Source of the DNA: Mycosarcoma maydis
Taxonomy: Eukaryota; Basidiomycota; Ustilaginomycetes; Ustilaginales
Length of the DNA: 64,000 bases
NCBI RefSeq assembly: GCF_000328475.2
Contig: NC_026479.1
Span: 682,001 to 746,000, forward strand
Direction of reading: 5' to 3'
The notes beneath the pieces were generated by a model. The model worked only from the letters and a program-made list of their open reading frames with translations, did no database searches and had not been told where the DNA came from. Each line of letters opens with the position of its first letter. Positions within the stretch are counted from its first letter, which is position 1. The translations under genes were made by a program, and so were the position numbers. Below are positions 50,872 through 60,997 of the stretch, piece by piece.

Positions 50872-52505
50872 GGGGGGCGGTCACTCTACTGAAGTGGCGT
50901 TCCTTCACTTTCAATTGTCGGGTTCATTTGTATTCTATGCAATCCAGATCGGTTATGAGGGCGCCTTGCATTGGCGGACTGCCTGCTGCCTACTGCCTGT
51001 GCGTTTGACCTGAAACCGGACTGGTGGTCGCTTCCAGCAAAAGTGGCTCGGCGATCGGTGGCCAGTAAGTTCTCTGCTGAAAACTATAATGGGCAGAATG
51101 TGTTGACTGACGATGGTTGCCTGCCCTTTTTCTGTGATGGATGCGAGTACTGAAGTATGAGGAAGACATCCAAAGGTGAAGAAGAGAAAACAAGCTAGGA
51201 AGAACGGCAGCTCATAGGATACCTGGGTGGGTGCCGACTTGGCGATACCGTCTTGCGTAGTCTTGTACGGATTTGTAGGGAAGTTCAAAGCTTTTGGCCC
51301 GGACACCTTCGAGACCTCTGACACCTCTTGCGGTTCTGCTCATCTCCAAAGGACACGTTGACTTATGCGGACAACAAGGTTGGAAGCAAATCCTGTCATT
51401 CGGCTCTCTCCGAACATGCACCAATGTGAGGCCAGTGCGATCGACATCGACGCACACGACCAGACTGCAGTTCGGAATCAGTGGTAAGCTTCATGTTTCT
51501 CCAGACTACTGCGTCGTCATTCATGTCTTGGTCATGGTCCTATACACCAGCACGAAAGCTGTCGCGCTGGGTCCTGATGCATCAGCCAGTCAGCCTATCT
51601 GCAAAGCCACGTTGCTCTGAAGAATCGTCGCACTTGGTCATAACCCAACTCGATGCAAGTGCTCGTGGTCCAGCCAATCATGTACCGATCTGTGCTGATT
51701 CTGTGCCGGATGACCGCGCTAAGGTGTCTGGCCAATTGGCTGGCGTGTACAGTACAAGCCACTCACACACGCCCAGTTTTCTCTGTTGGAGCGTGTGCTC
51801 TGACTACGGTCTTGGCTCGTTGGTCCTGGCGGAAGATGGCTCGAGTGACCAACGCGCTATGTGAGACGTGCAGTCTGCCGGAGACAGCCTTGCACCTGCT
51901 GGCTGCTACCGCTTCACCACAATACGCAAAGAAACGCCGGCGTTGGGCTCCAAGAATGCCAGGTCGGCTGCCCAGCTTCCTCACTCTGATCCTTTACATA
52001 ACAAGACTAGCTTTCAAGTGAGTTCAATCGGTGTAGTATTAAGGCTGTGAAGCACAAGTGTCGAGAGAGCTTCAAATTCGCATATCAACTCGCACCTTCA
52101 CTCACGAATGGTACACTAAAGCAAAGTCACCGAATTGGTCAGCCGCAAGGCGCAAGTTTGGCTGATGGTGTAGAGCCCATCTGATACACGAGCAGAAAAC
52201 ATGAAAACTCGATCATGCTCAGCGATTCACACTCAGAGGCACAGACTGAGAGTGCAAAACCATCGCCAAAGGATAAAAACACGGAATTGAGCTGAGCATT
52301 AAAGTACGAACGAGATATGGGAGAGACGGTGACACAATGCGATAAGGATATGAGTCCAGGGAAAAGATGAAAAGGCCAATTTACAACAGATGGGTGCCAT
52401 GGTGTGGCGACGGAGACGAAACAATAGTGCCAAGATACAACGCAAGGTCGAATATAATTCCATTCGTGTGTCGCATCCGTTGCACGCACGGGCGGTCGAG
52501 GGCGA
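50872..52505. other. Intergenic region with a possible LINE remnant
   Basis: No intact gene. Includes the LINE-like fragment annotated separately and a single TTCACTCACGAATGG motif near 52096. The remainder is unrecognised sequence. Confidence 0.45.
51812..52021 (+). pseudogene. Possible decayed LINE C-terminal fragment
   Basis: One frame reads RVTNALCETCSLPETALHLL, then PQYAKKRRRW and GRLPSFLTLI. This resembles the Cys-x2-Cys...ETxxHLL...C-x-Y-A-x-x-R-R zinc-knuckle tail at the end of fungal LINE reverse transcriptases, followed by the usual LPxLLxxP-like stretch. The histidine-region cysteine is lost, the upstream reverse-transcriptase and RNase H parts are not found, and the frame is short. 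Treated as a remnant at best. Confidence 0.35.
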
Positions 52506-52784
52506 TTACTGGTCTTCACCGGTGCGGATAACTTTAGGCTGTTCGCCGGGGACCGAGATGGATCCGACCTGAGGGAAGACGTCCTGCGAAAGGGTGGCGT
52601 CGGTGCTGACGTGGCTGGCCGAGGCGGGGGCGGCGCTTGGCTCGGACGACTTGGGAAGCATAGCAACGCGGCCGGATCGGATCGTGTTACGAGGAGCCGC
52701 AGCCATCGCGACAGCTGAAGATGGAGCAGGCGGAGCTCGGATGGCTGATCGCGACGAAAATGCTCGACGGGCGATGGCGTTCAT
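52506..52784 (-). CDS. Small protein with mitochondrial-type leader, function unknown
   Basis: A 92-residue frame from the ATG at 52784 (a second ATG lies five codons upstream). It begins MNAIARRAFSSRSAIRAPPA, rich in Arg/Ser/Ala with no acidic residues, like a mitochondrial import leader. Two Ala/Ser/Pro-rich segments follow, then a more conserved-looking end, FPQVGSISVPGEQPKVIRTG. No family recognised. It may be a complete small protein or one exon of a longer gene. The 5' neighbourhood is gene-free. Confidence 0.4.
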   Translation of the reverse strand: MNAIARRAFSSRSAIRAPPAPSSAVAMAAAPRNTIRSGRVAMLPKSSEPSAAPASASHVSTDATLSQDVFPQVGSISVPGEQPKVIRTGEDQ

Positions 52785-53280
52785 TGTGTAGCCTTTCAAT
52801 GGGCGTGATATAGCTTCGAACAGATGTTGGGCGCGGAAAGTTGCTGAAGGTGTTTGAGGGTCAATTCAGGCCAAGAGGAGCAGGTCAGGCTGATGTGAGT
52901 ATATACGTGGTGCAAGACGTCAAGGAAAAGGAACGCAGGGTGATGGACTCTTTCGAGGTATTCGAGAACCATAGGAGGCATGCGATATATACGTGCGTGA
53001 ACTGCTCAGCAGACGCGTTACTCGGCGTCGAGTGCAGGGACCACTCAAAGTATACCTGACTGAGCCAACCGAGAGCTCTCATGTCTCTAGTTACTCGTGA
53101 CTCCGTGAGTCGACTTTCGGCGATTCCGTCGATTGTCTGACATGCGCAGTCACAAAATGCGGCTTCCACTCAAATGTGGCACGATAACCCACCAAGACAA
53201 GAGTCGGCAAAGTCACCGAAAAATGGGATGCTATGCGGACCAAGTTCGGTCAGTTTAGCGAGAGATGCGTTTTTGGACAG

Positions 53281-53312
<32 letters not shown>

Positions 53313-54290
53313 CAAAAAGCGACTCCCCAAAAAGTCATGAGTAGTGAGCGGTGGCACGCGCGTCACCGTGGGCTAAAGTAGCTTGCTTACTCGTAGCTCA
53401 CTGATAACCATATCTGTGGGGGAAGATCGAGATTATTATAAATTCCAGCTCCTGACTCGGAATAAAAATATTCAGTCGTGAGTCGTGAGTATAACTAATA
53501 TTAATAGCTAGATGCTTTCGGAATGCATCCTCGTGACCTCTGAGAGAGCAGAAGGTGTTCAACGATCTGCTGCATCGTGGTCCTGCCAAAAAAGCAAGAG
53601 GACTTACCACGAAGCGATCAAGTCTGTGTTTTCGAGCAAAAGCGTGGCTTCAGAAACGGCCAAGCTTGAATCACATCATCCGAAGCTTATCTAGTGACTT
53701 TGCATCTGGTGACGGCGACGAGCAATTCGTGATTGTCGACTTGATCTTTCTTTTCAAGCTCCGCCATACGGCGTTCATCAGTGCAGCCACAATCGCATGA
53801 TCACGGACTGGAAACGAGTCGTGAGTGAGCATCGAATGATTCACGATTAGAACAACAAACCGTTTCATCCCAACTTTTTTTGTTCCGCTGATTCACGATT
53901 ACGTCGAGCTTGCCACTCTTACGATTCGTAATAAAATTTCAAGTTTCTTGCTCACATACAGTACTTGACAGCACACACAAAATGACACTCAGATACAGAG
54001 TACCGTTTTCCACATCACAGCCACTTGAACACTCCAGCCCATCATGTCTCTCACGACCAGTTGTTGCTGCAACCGCCGGCAACCACTCAAAACCCCCAAC
54101 CCACTCTCCGCCTTTTCGTCCCACAAGGCACTATACATCGTAGCCACACGTCACTTGCTTGCGAATAGACGAAACTGAGAAACACGTAACTATTGCGGAA
54201 CTATGATCATCATCTTCTTTCTACATCTGATTTTTTTGTTCTCTTTCTTGGGTTTGTTTAAAAAATAGTTTCTGTTTGTCTTGAAACCAC
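52785..54290. other. Intergenic region downstream of pyruvate carboxylase
   Basis: No gene supported. Contains a (CAACAG)n repeat at 53281-53312 and scattered motifs (GTCGTGAGTCGTGAGT at about 53475, GATTCACGATTA at about 53839 and 53890). The T-rich stretch at 54220-54280 lies just after the pyruvate carboxylase stop and is likely its 3' UTR. Confidence 0.5.
53281..53312. repeat. (CAACAG)n hexamer repeat
   Basis: About five perfect CAACAG units. Confidence 0.9.
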
Positions 54291-57200
54291 CTAGTGCTCG
54301 ATCTCGCAGAGCAAGTCGCCCTGGGACACCGAGTCGTTCTGCTCAACGAGGACGCGCTTGACGTGACCGCTGACGGGTGCCGAAACGACCGTCTCCATCT
54401 TCATGGCACTCATGATGAACAATGGGTCGCCAGCCTTGATCGAGTGACCCTCCTTGGCACGGATCTCCACAACGACACCGGCCAAAGGCGAGCCGACGCT
54501 GCCAGGGTCTGAAGAGGCCTTCTCACGCTTGACGGTCTCGACCGCAGCACTTCGGTCCTCGATGGTGAGGGCTCGAGGCTCGGCGTTGAGTTCGAAGAAC
54601 ACCTCTCGGGTACCGTTGTTGGTGTTGAGTGCACCCACGGCGAGCAGCTTGACAATGAGCAGCTTGCCGCGGTCGATGTAGGCGTGCAACTCCTCGCCCG
54701 GGTGCGCCTTACCAAGGAAGTAGCGTGTAGGCAGGTTGCTCAGGTCTCCGTACAGGTCGAGGAAGCCCTGGAACTCTTCAAATACCTTGGGGTACATGAT
54801 GTAGCTGATGGCGTCGGTGGCGCTCATCGAACGGCCATACTTGGCAGTAAGATCCTTCTTGACTTGGGCAAAGTCAATGGGCTCCATGCTGGCACCCGGT
54901 CGGCCATCGATGCGCTTCTTGTCGCGGATCACCTTGCTTCGCAGAGGCTCGGGGAAGCCGCCAGGCGGTGTGCCCAGGTAGCCCTGGAAGTACTCGATGA
55001 CCGAGCTGGGGAAGTCGAGCTTGTCGGCGCGTTCCTCGACATCCTTGGCCGTGAGCTTGTTGGCGACCATAAACTGAGCAAAATCACCCACCACCTTGGA
55101 AGAGGGCGTCACCTTGACAATGTCACCGCAAAGCTTGTTGGCCTGGATGTAGGCGTTCTTGATCTCCTTCCACTGGGTACCAAGGCCGAGCTGCTGCGAC
55201 TGGAACATGAGGTTGGTATACTGACCACCAGGCATCTCGTGGTCGAACACCGACGAGTCCGAAGCCTTGACATTGGCCTCGAAGCACTGGTAGAGCTGAC
55301 GCACCTGGCTCCAATACAGGTTGAGGTTCTGGATGTCCTCGTGGCGAATGCCCGCACCGAGACCGGTCTGCTCGAGAGCACTGACGAGCGCACCCATCGA
55401 TGGTTGCGAAGTGAGACCACTCATGCTGTCGATGGCAACGTCGACCACGTCTGCACCGGCCTCCGCACAGGCGAGCATGCTCGAAAGGGCGATACCGGCC
55501 GTGTCGTGCGAGTGGACGTGGATTGGCAGGTCGGGGTACTTCTTCCTGATGGCGCCAACGAGTATCTTGGCGGCAGTTGGCTTGAGCAGACCAGCCATGT
55601 CCTTGATACCGAGGATGTGGATTCCGGTCTTGACGAGTTCGTCCGTGAGGTTGAGGTAGTACTCGAGCGTGTACTTGGGGTGCTTGCTAGGATTGGCAAC
55701 GTCACCAGTGTAGCAAATGGTACCTTCAGCGACACCACCGGCCTTCTTTGCGGCGTCGATACCAAGCTTGAGCGAATCGAGCGAGTTGAGCGAGTCAAAG
55801 ACACGGAAGATGTCGAGACCACATTCAACGGCCTTCTTGCTGAACTCGTAGATGGCGTTGTCGGGATAAGCAGTGTAGCCTACGGCGTTGGCACCACGGA
55901 CGAGCGCCTGCAGGGGAATGTTGGGCACGAGCTTTCGGATCTTGCGCAGACGCTCCCAAGGGTCCTCGTAGAGGAAGCGCATAGAAACGTCGAAGGTGGC
56001 ACCGCCCCAGCACTCGAGCGAGAAGGCGTTCTTGAGTACGTAGCTGGTCTCCTTGGCAATGTTGACCATGTCAATGGTTCGCAGACGAGTAGCAAACAGA
56101 CTCTGGTGGGCGTCACGCCATGTGGTGTCCATGATGAGCGTTCCCTTGTAGGCTCGAACAGCCTTGGCAAAGGCCTCGGGTCCCTCGTTGATAATGATGT
56201 TCCTCCAACCCTCGGTGCACGGCTTGGTGGTGTCGAGAGGCTTGGACGGGTCCTTGGGGTCGGTGAAGCTGGGAATCTGAATCTCCTCCTTGAGACCAGG
56301 CTCGCCGACCTGACCGGCGATGGAACTGCCATTGACTGCGACGTCGCCGAGGTAGGCTAGCAGCTTCTGGGCTCGGTTCTTGGTTTGAACCAGGTTGAAG
56401 AGCTCAGGTGTGTCGTCAATCATGGTGGTCCAAGTGCTGGCGGTAGCAAAGGCCTCGTGGGTCAAGAGACGGAACAAGAAGGGGATGTTAGTCTTGACAC
56501 CGCGGATACGGAACTCGACCAAGGATCGCAGCATCTTTCTTCGTGCCACCTCGTAGGTCGCGCCACGGCACGAGACCTTGACGAGCAAGGAATCGTAGTG
56601 TGGCGTGATCTGAGCACCGGCAAAGCCGGAGCCGGCGTCGAGACGCACACCGTTACCTCCGGCAGAACGGTAGACCTCGATCCTACCCGTGTCGGGCTGG
56701 AAGTTGGCAGCGGGATCTTCGGTAGTGATACGACACTGGATGGCGGAGCCACGCTTCTGGATGGTCTCCTGGCTGAGTCCAAGGTCGGCCAAGGTAGCAC
56801 CCGCAGCGATCTGGATCTGAGCACCGACAATGTCGATACCGGTGATCTCCTCGGTGATAGTGTGTTCGACCTGCAGACGGGGGTTGATCTCGATAAAGTA
56901 GTATCGGTTCTGCTGGTCGACCAGGAACTCGGCAGTGCCAGCATTTCGGTAGCCGGCCGTCTTGGCGAGACGAACAGCATCGCTGAGGATGGCCTGGCGC
57001 ACGTCGTCGCGGAGGTTGGGGGCAGGTGCCACTTCGACGACCTTCTGGTGACGACGCTGTACGGAGCAGTCACGTTCGAAGAGGTGGACGACGTTGCCCT
57101 CACCGTCGGCAAGCAGCTGCACTTCAATGTGGCGAGGTCGGTCGAGGAAACGCTCGATAAAGACAGTGGGGTCACCGAAGGCCGACTTGGCCTCGGAAAC

Positions 57201-57917
57201 AGCACGTTCAAAGGACTCCTTAAATTCCTCCATCTTACGGACGACTCGCATTCCTCGTCCACCACCACCCATAGCTGCTTTGATGATGACCGGGAAGCCA
57301 ACTTCCTCGACGAATGGCTTGGCCTCCTCGTAGCTGGCAATGGGACCGGGTGTACCGGGCACAATGGGCACGTTGGCCTTGCGGGCAAGGTCACGGGCTT
57401 TGGTCTTGTCACCCAAACCATCGATGGTCTCGGGGCGGGGCCCGATGAAAGCAATGCCGGCCTCCTCGACCTTCTTGGCAAAGTGAGGGTTCTCGGACAA
57501 GAAACCGTAACCGGGATGGATCATATCAACTTTGTGCTCGAGAGCAATGCGGACAATGTCGTCGATGGCCAAGTAGGCTGAGACGGGGTTGAGACCTGCA
57601 CCGACCTGATAGGCCTCGTCGGCCTTGTATCGATGGGCGCTCATCCTGTCCTCGAACGAGTAGAGCGCGACAGTGGTCATGGCAAGCTCGTGGGCGGTAC
57701 GGAAGATTCGGATGGCGATTTCACCGCGATTGGCAACCATGAGCTTCTTCAATGGACCAGTAGCCTCACCTGTCATGCTGCTTCGGATGCGCTGGATGGT
57801 GGGGAAAAGGTGGCCAGTTCTCTCACCTGGAGTGCCGGGCTGGCTCTCGAAGGTGTCGACAAAGGTGCTCCTGGGAGCACCGGCCGGAGCCTGCGCGGTC
57901 TCGGGCTCGGTAGGCAT
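54291..57917 (-). CDS. pyc1: Pyruvate carboxylase
   Basis: Biotin enzyme that carboxylates pyruvate to oxaloacetate for anaplerosis and gluconeogenesis; cytosolic in fungi. The 1,208-residue single-exon product is full length. It has an N-terminal biotin carboxylase (KKLMVANRGEIAIRIFRTAH from about residue 58; ATP-grasp loop MGGGGRGMRVV; EINPRLQVEHTITEEITGID). A carboxyltransferase domain follows (LIMDTTWRDAHQSLFATRLR near residue 600, with the metal-site Asp, and VHSHDTAGIALSSMLACAEA). The C-terminal biotin carrier domain has the biotinyl lysine Lys1173 in MSAMKMETV. The first 55 residues are a Pro/Ala/Thr-rich extension without obvious import character. Strong codon bias leaves long antisense frames open. 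Confidence 0.97.
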   Translation of the reverse strand: MPTEPETAQAPAGAPRSTFVDTFESQPGTPGERTGHLFPTIQRIRSSMTGEATGPLKKLMVANRGEIAIRIFRTAHELAMTTVALYSFEDRMSAHRYKADEAYQVGAGLNPVSAYLAIDDIVRIALEHKVDMIHPGYGFLSENPHFAKKVEEAGIAFIGPRPETIDGLGDKTKARDLARKANVPIVPGTPGPIASYEEAKPFVEEVGFPVIIKAAMGGGGRGMRVVRKMEEFKESFERAVSEAKSAFGDPTVFIERFLDRPRHIEVQLLADGEGNVVHLFERDCSVQRRHQKVVEVAPAPNLRDDVRQAILSDAVRLAKTAGYRNAGTAEFLVDQQNRYYFIEINPRLQVEHTITEEITGIDIVGAQIQIAAGATLADLGLSQETIQKRGSAIQCRITTEDPAANFQPDTGRIEVYRSAGGNGVRLDAGSGFAGAQITPHYDSLLVKVSCRGATYEVARRKMLRSLVEFRIRGVKTNIPFLFRLLTHEAFATASTWTTMIDDTPELFNLVQTKNRAQKLLAYLGDVAVNGSSIAGQVGEPGLKEEIQIPSFTDPKDPSKPLDTTKPCTEGWRNIIINEGPEAFAKAVRAYKGTLIMDTTWRDAHQSLFATRLRTIDMVNIAKETSYVLKNAFSLECWGGATFDVSMRFLYEDPWERLRKIRKLVPNIPLQALVRGANAVGYTAYPDNAIYEFSKKAVECGLDIFRVFDSLNSLDSLKLGIDAAKKAGGVAEGTICYTGDVANPSKHPKYTLEYYLNLTDELVKTGIHILGIKDMAGLLKPTAAKILVGAIRKKYPDLPIHVHSHDTAGIALSSMLACAEAGADVVDVAIDSMSGLTSQPSMGALVSALEQTGLGAGIRHEDIQNLNLYWSQVRQLYQCFEANVKASDSSVFDHEMPGGQYTNLMFQSQQLGLGTQWKEIKNAYIQANKLCGDIVKVTPSSKVVGDFAQFMVANKLTAKDVEERADKLDFPSSVIEYFQGYLGTPPGGFPEPLRSKVIRDKKRIDGRPGASMEPIDFAQVKKDLTAKYGRSMSATDAISYIMYPKVFEEFQGFLDLYGDLSNLPTRYFLGKAHPGEELHAYIDRGKLLIVKLLAVGALNTNNGTREVFFELNAEPRALTIEDRSAAVETVKREKASSDPGSVGSPLAGVVVEIRAKEGHSIKAGDPLFIMSAMKMETVVSAPVSGHVKRVLVEQNDSVSQGDLLCEIEH

Positions 57918-60900
57918 TTTTGCTGGTCGAGGTAGTCCAAGTCTGCCTGAGCTTTGTGCAGCGATGTGCGATTCCGATCAACGCAGATCAAGGAGTCCTT
58001 GAATGGCGACAGCAAAAGACAAGGGAAGGAAGTACAATGGACCTTGAAAAGGTACACTTGCGGCGTCACTCGCTGGCCTCTGTCTGACCAAAGGAGGGAG
58101 AAGACACGAGGAGCAAAGGCGAACCTTGACGAGAAGGAGGTGGAGATCGTCACGGATCAGAAAGAGGGCGGGGAAAGACAAAGGAAAGAAACGGAGAAGG
58201 ATCAAGAGGTAATGATGGTGGGAAAGAAAGCTGATTTGCTGTTCTAGGAGGGGTATCAAGGCACAAATTGAAAAGGCAAGCAGATACACAGAATGAGCAA
58301 CACAAGCGTCGAGACCGATACTTTGAATTTGTAGGAAATTAGCAAATTGTGTATCCGCAGCAAAAGTATTGAATGTTTGGACTCGATGAGTGGACGACGC
58401 AGCAGGCGGCTGAGCGAGCATCACACGTAACGCCTGTGCGCCTCGGGCACAAAACAAGCGGAGCAATCACGCATGTCGATGCAATCTCTTGCTCACATTT
58501 TCCTCGCTCGCATTATGCTGTTGAAACGTACACTTGCTCATTGGGCGTTGGCTGCTAAGGTCTTTCGACCTTGCAGCAAGCTAGATCAACTACGCCGAGC
58601 AAGCGGTCCGATGGACGAGGGCAAATCAGTGCAGCGATTCACGGATTCAAGCCAAGCTTCCAGATAAGGAGGTTGTCTATGGCCACAATGGGGGGGAGGT
58701 CTGTGCTTGTCTTGCCGCTCCGGTGTTTTCAACTGCTTGTGCCTTGGATTTTCTGATTTTTCGTGCACGGGCGGATTTTGATCAACGCGAGGATCGCAAC
58801 TCATTCACGATTCACGATTCACGATTCACGATTCACGATTCACGGTTCACGGTTCACGGTTCACGGTTCACAATCACGATTCACGATTCACAATTAAATC
58901 TTGTGTTTCTGCTTCCCGCTTGCGTGAAAATGCGCTAAAGCCGCATCCTGATACGACCGACATAGAAATGCCAGCAAGCTCACTCACAACTTTCGAGGTT
59001 CTACCCACGAGAGACGTCTTTCTGGTTATATGCTGCCGGCGATTGGAGTCGTCTCGAAATTGCGCGTTGGTCGACTCGATGCTGTTTGCTTCTTGGCATG
59101 GCCGCGTGGATCATTGCATAGCCAGCAAAACGACACCCAAGTTTCCTCCTGTCTCGCTCAGTTGACTTTGCCATCCCTTCGATCTTCGATCCGGTGGAAA
59201 CACCTTCCGTTTCGTTTACCTCGAGTCACCATCCACGGATCTTGAGAAAATGACGTTCCGGAGTGTATGTGTTGCTCTTCTGTTGAAGGTCGTTGTCTAG
59301 TCGAGCCGGCTCGCAAGAGAGATAGTTACAGGAACAGAGCTTCTCATTCGTGGCGAGCGCTCTAGCCGAATTTGATGACGAGGCTTTAGGTAGATCCGTT
59401 ATCTGGCATCTTGACATTACGCCGGAAGACTCATGCGGCCACGTCATAGCCTAGGTCCAGGCGCCAAGCGATACGATCAGATCAAGACAAACACGGACCG
59501 AAAACAATCACGAATATCAACTCGAGTTATCGATCAGCTTCCGCGCGCATACAGAACAAGCCAGCAAGAGAGACGTCTCCCTCGCGTTGATTAATTTGTG
59601 GTAGAGAAGCGGGCAGAATCTCCACTTGATCAATTGCCGACACCAGCTCAAAGCTCAAAATTTTCCTCTCATGATTGGTCGACGTAGATGCGATATCAGC
59701 CACCATCCTGCTGGGTTTGCTATGAGCATTAAGTAGAGTCTGTCTGTGCAGTAGAATGAAGAAGCTTGTTGTTCGGTCAAGTCTCGGTGGGTTTACCATC
59801 CACAATCCTCAATAATCCGTGATCGTGAATCACGAATGGCTGCTGTTTGAGAAAGCCATGCTATTAGCTCTGTTCTCCTTTGCTTCGTTTCAACTTCGGC
59901 CCATTCGTATGAATGTCTCTGCTGTTCAGCAATGTCAAAAACGTCGAATCAGGGTAAAGTACATACTCTCGTTCACACTCAGCCTAGCTTAAGCGATCAG
60001 GAGCTGTACAAGACGATGCGACACACGAGACAGATTCCCGTCGAGCATGTCACAGACACAGGCGTGAGGACTGTGGGGCGCTTCGTGCTTGGGGTAACAG
60101 AACTGAATGTAAGATCGGCAGGTAAACTCAGATTTGGCCGAGACAACCGTCTGCTCTGTTCGCAGCGGGAGACTAGAGCGGTTGCTACGATGTTCCTCGT
60201 TGGCGACGAGAACACCTCTATGGACCGTTCTCTCCTCGCAGCCAGAAGTGTCAGGTCAGACGTGTTGAATGATGCGCAAAAGCAAGCACGAAGTAGATCT
60301 CACCGATCCTGTCGGCCTCCATCACGAATCATCATCCTGGACCGCTTGTCCGACGTTCGGGAACGTGCTGTGTCTTGTCCATAAACCTCGAGATCGAAGA
60401 CACCCAGTTCTGCACTTGTTCGGCTTTTGTGGCCAACGATCCTGGAATCCTGTTGCATTGTAAGACAATCACAGTTCCGAAGCAGTAGTAGTCAAACGAG
60501 AACACAAAAGCGGAACGCAGCACACCTGAAATCAGACGCATGTGGTTCGGCACCCGATTTCTTCCGCTTCATGCACCCCGCGTCCGGCAACTGTATTCTT
60601 TCCCATCTAGCCGCCTGAAGCCTGCGACGCTCTCTTTCACACCCTTGCCCCACGTTTCGAGTTCGGCTCGAAACTTTGCAGACAAGAACAACCATGTTCT
60701 CCCGGCCAAACTCGAATCCCGTACACGGGTTGTCTTGCTCGCAAAAGTGCGTCCGCTTGCAACGCTCATGTGTTGGGGGTACCGGCCCGGACTCCTTCCA
60801 AGTTTCCTCACAAAAGCAAGCTCATAATTCCGTGCTCACCCGCAAAGTGAATCGCAAATTGCAGACTTAGACGGAATGTTCCTTCGCGATCGGGCAATCA

Positions 60901-60997
60901 CGAAGACAGGGATTCGAGATGTAAGGCAAAGATGAGAGCATTATGATTCAACATCGGGCAACAAGTATAATCGGTAGACTTGTACAAGAGATAACAT
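57918..60997. other. 3.1 kb gap upstream of pyruvate carboxylase
   Basis: No gene supported, although a 150-codon ATG frame exists at 59932-60384 without recognisable domains. The left part should be the pyruvate carboxylase promoter and leader. The composite heptamer array at 58803-58893 is the most regular structure; a GTGAATCACGAATGG motif lies near 59825. Confidence 0.5.
58803..58893. repeat. Composite tandem heptamer array (ATTCACG then GTTCACG)
   Basis: Six perfect ATTCACG units are followed by three GTTCACG units and a GTTCACA, then a one-base-short unit and two further ATTCAC(G/A) units. It is the largest array in the window and lies about 900 bases upstream of the pyruvate carboxylase start codon. 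Confidence 0.95.

Noticed and set aside
54684..56360. 558-codon plus-strand open frame
   Set aside because: It is exactly antisense to pyruvate carboxylase, has no domains, and is explained by codon bias of the real gene.
59932..60384. 150-codon plus-strand ATG frame
   Set aside because: No recognisable motif, no coding-like neighbour spacing, and composition like the rest of the gap; kept only as a remote possibility.
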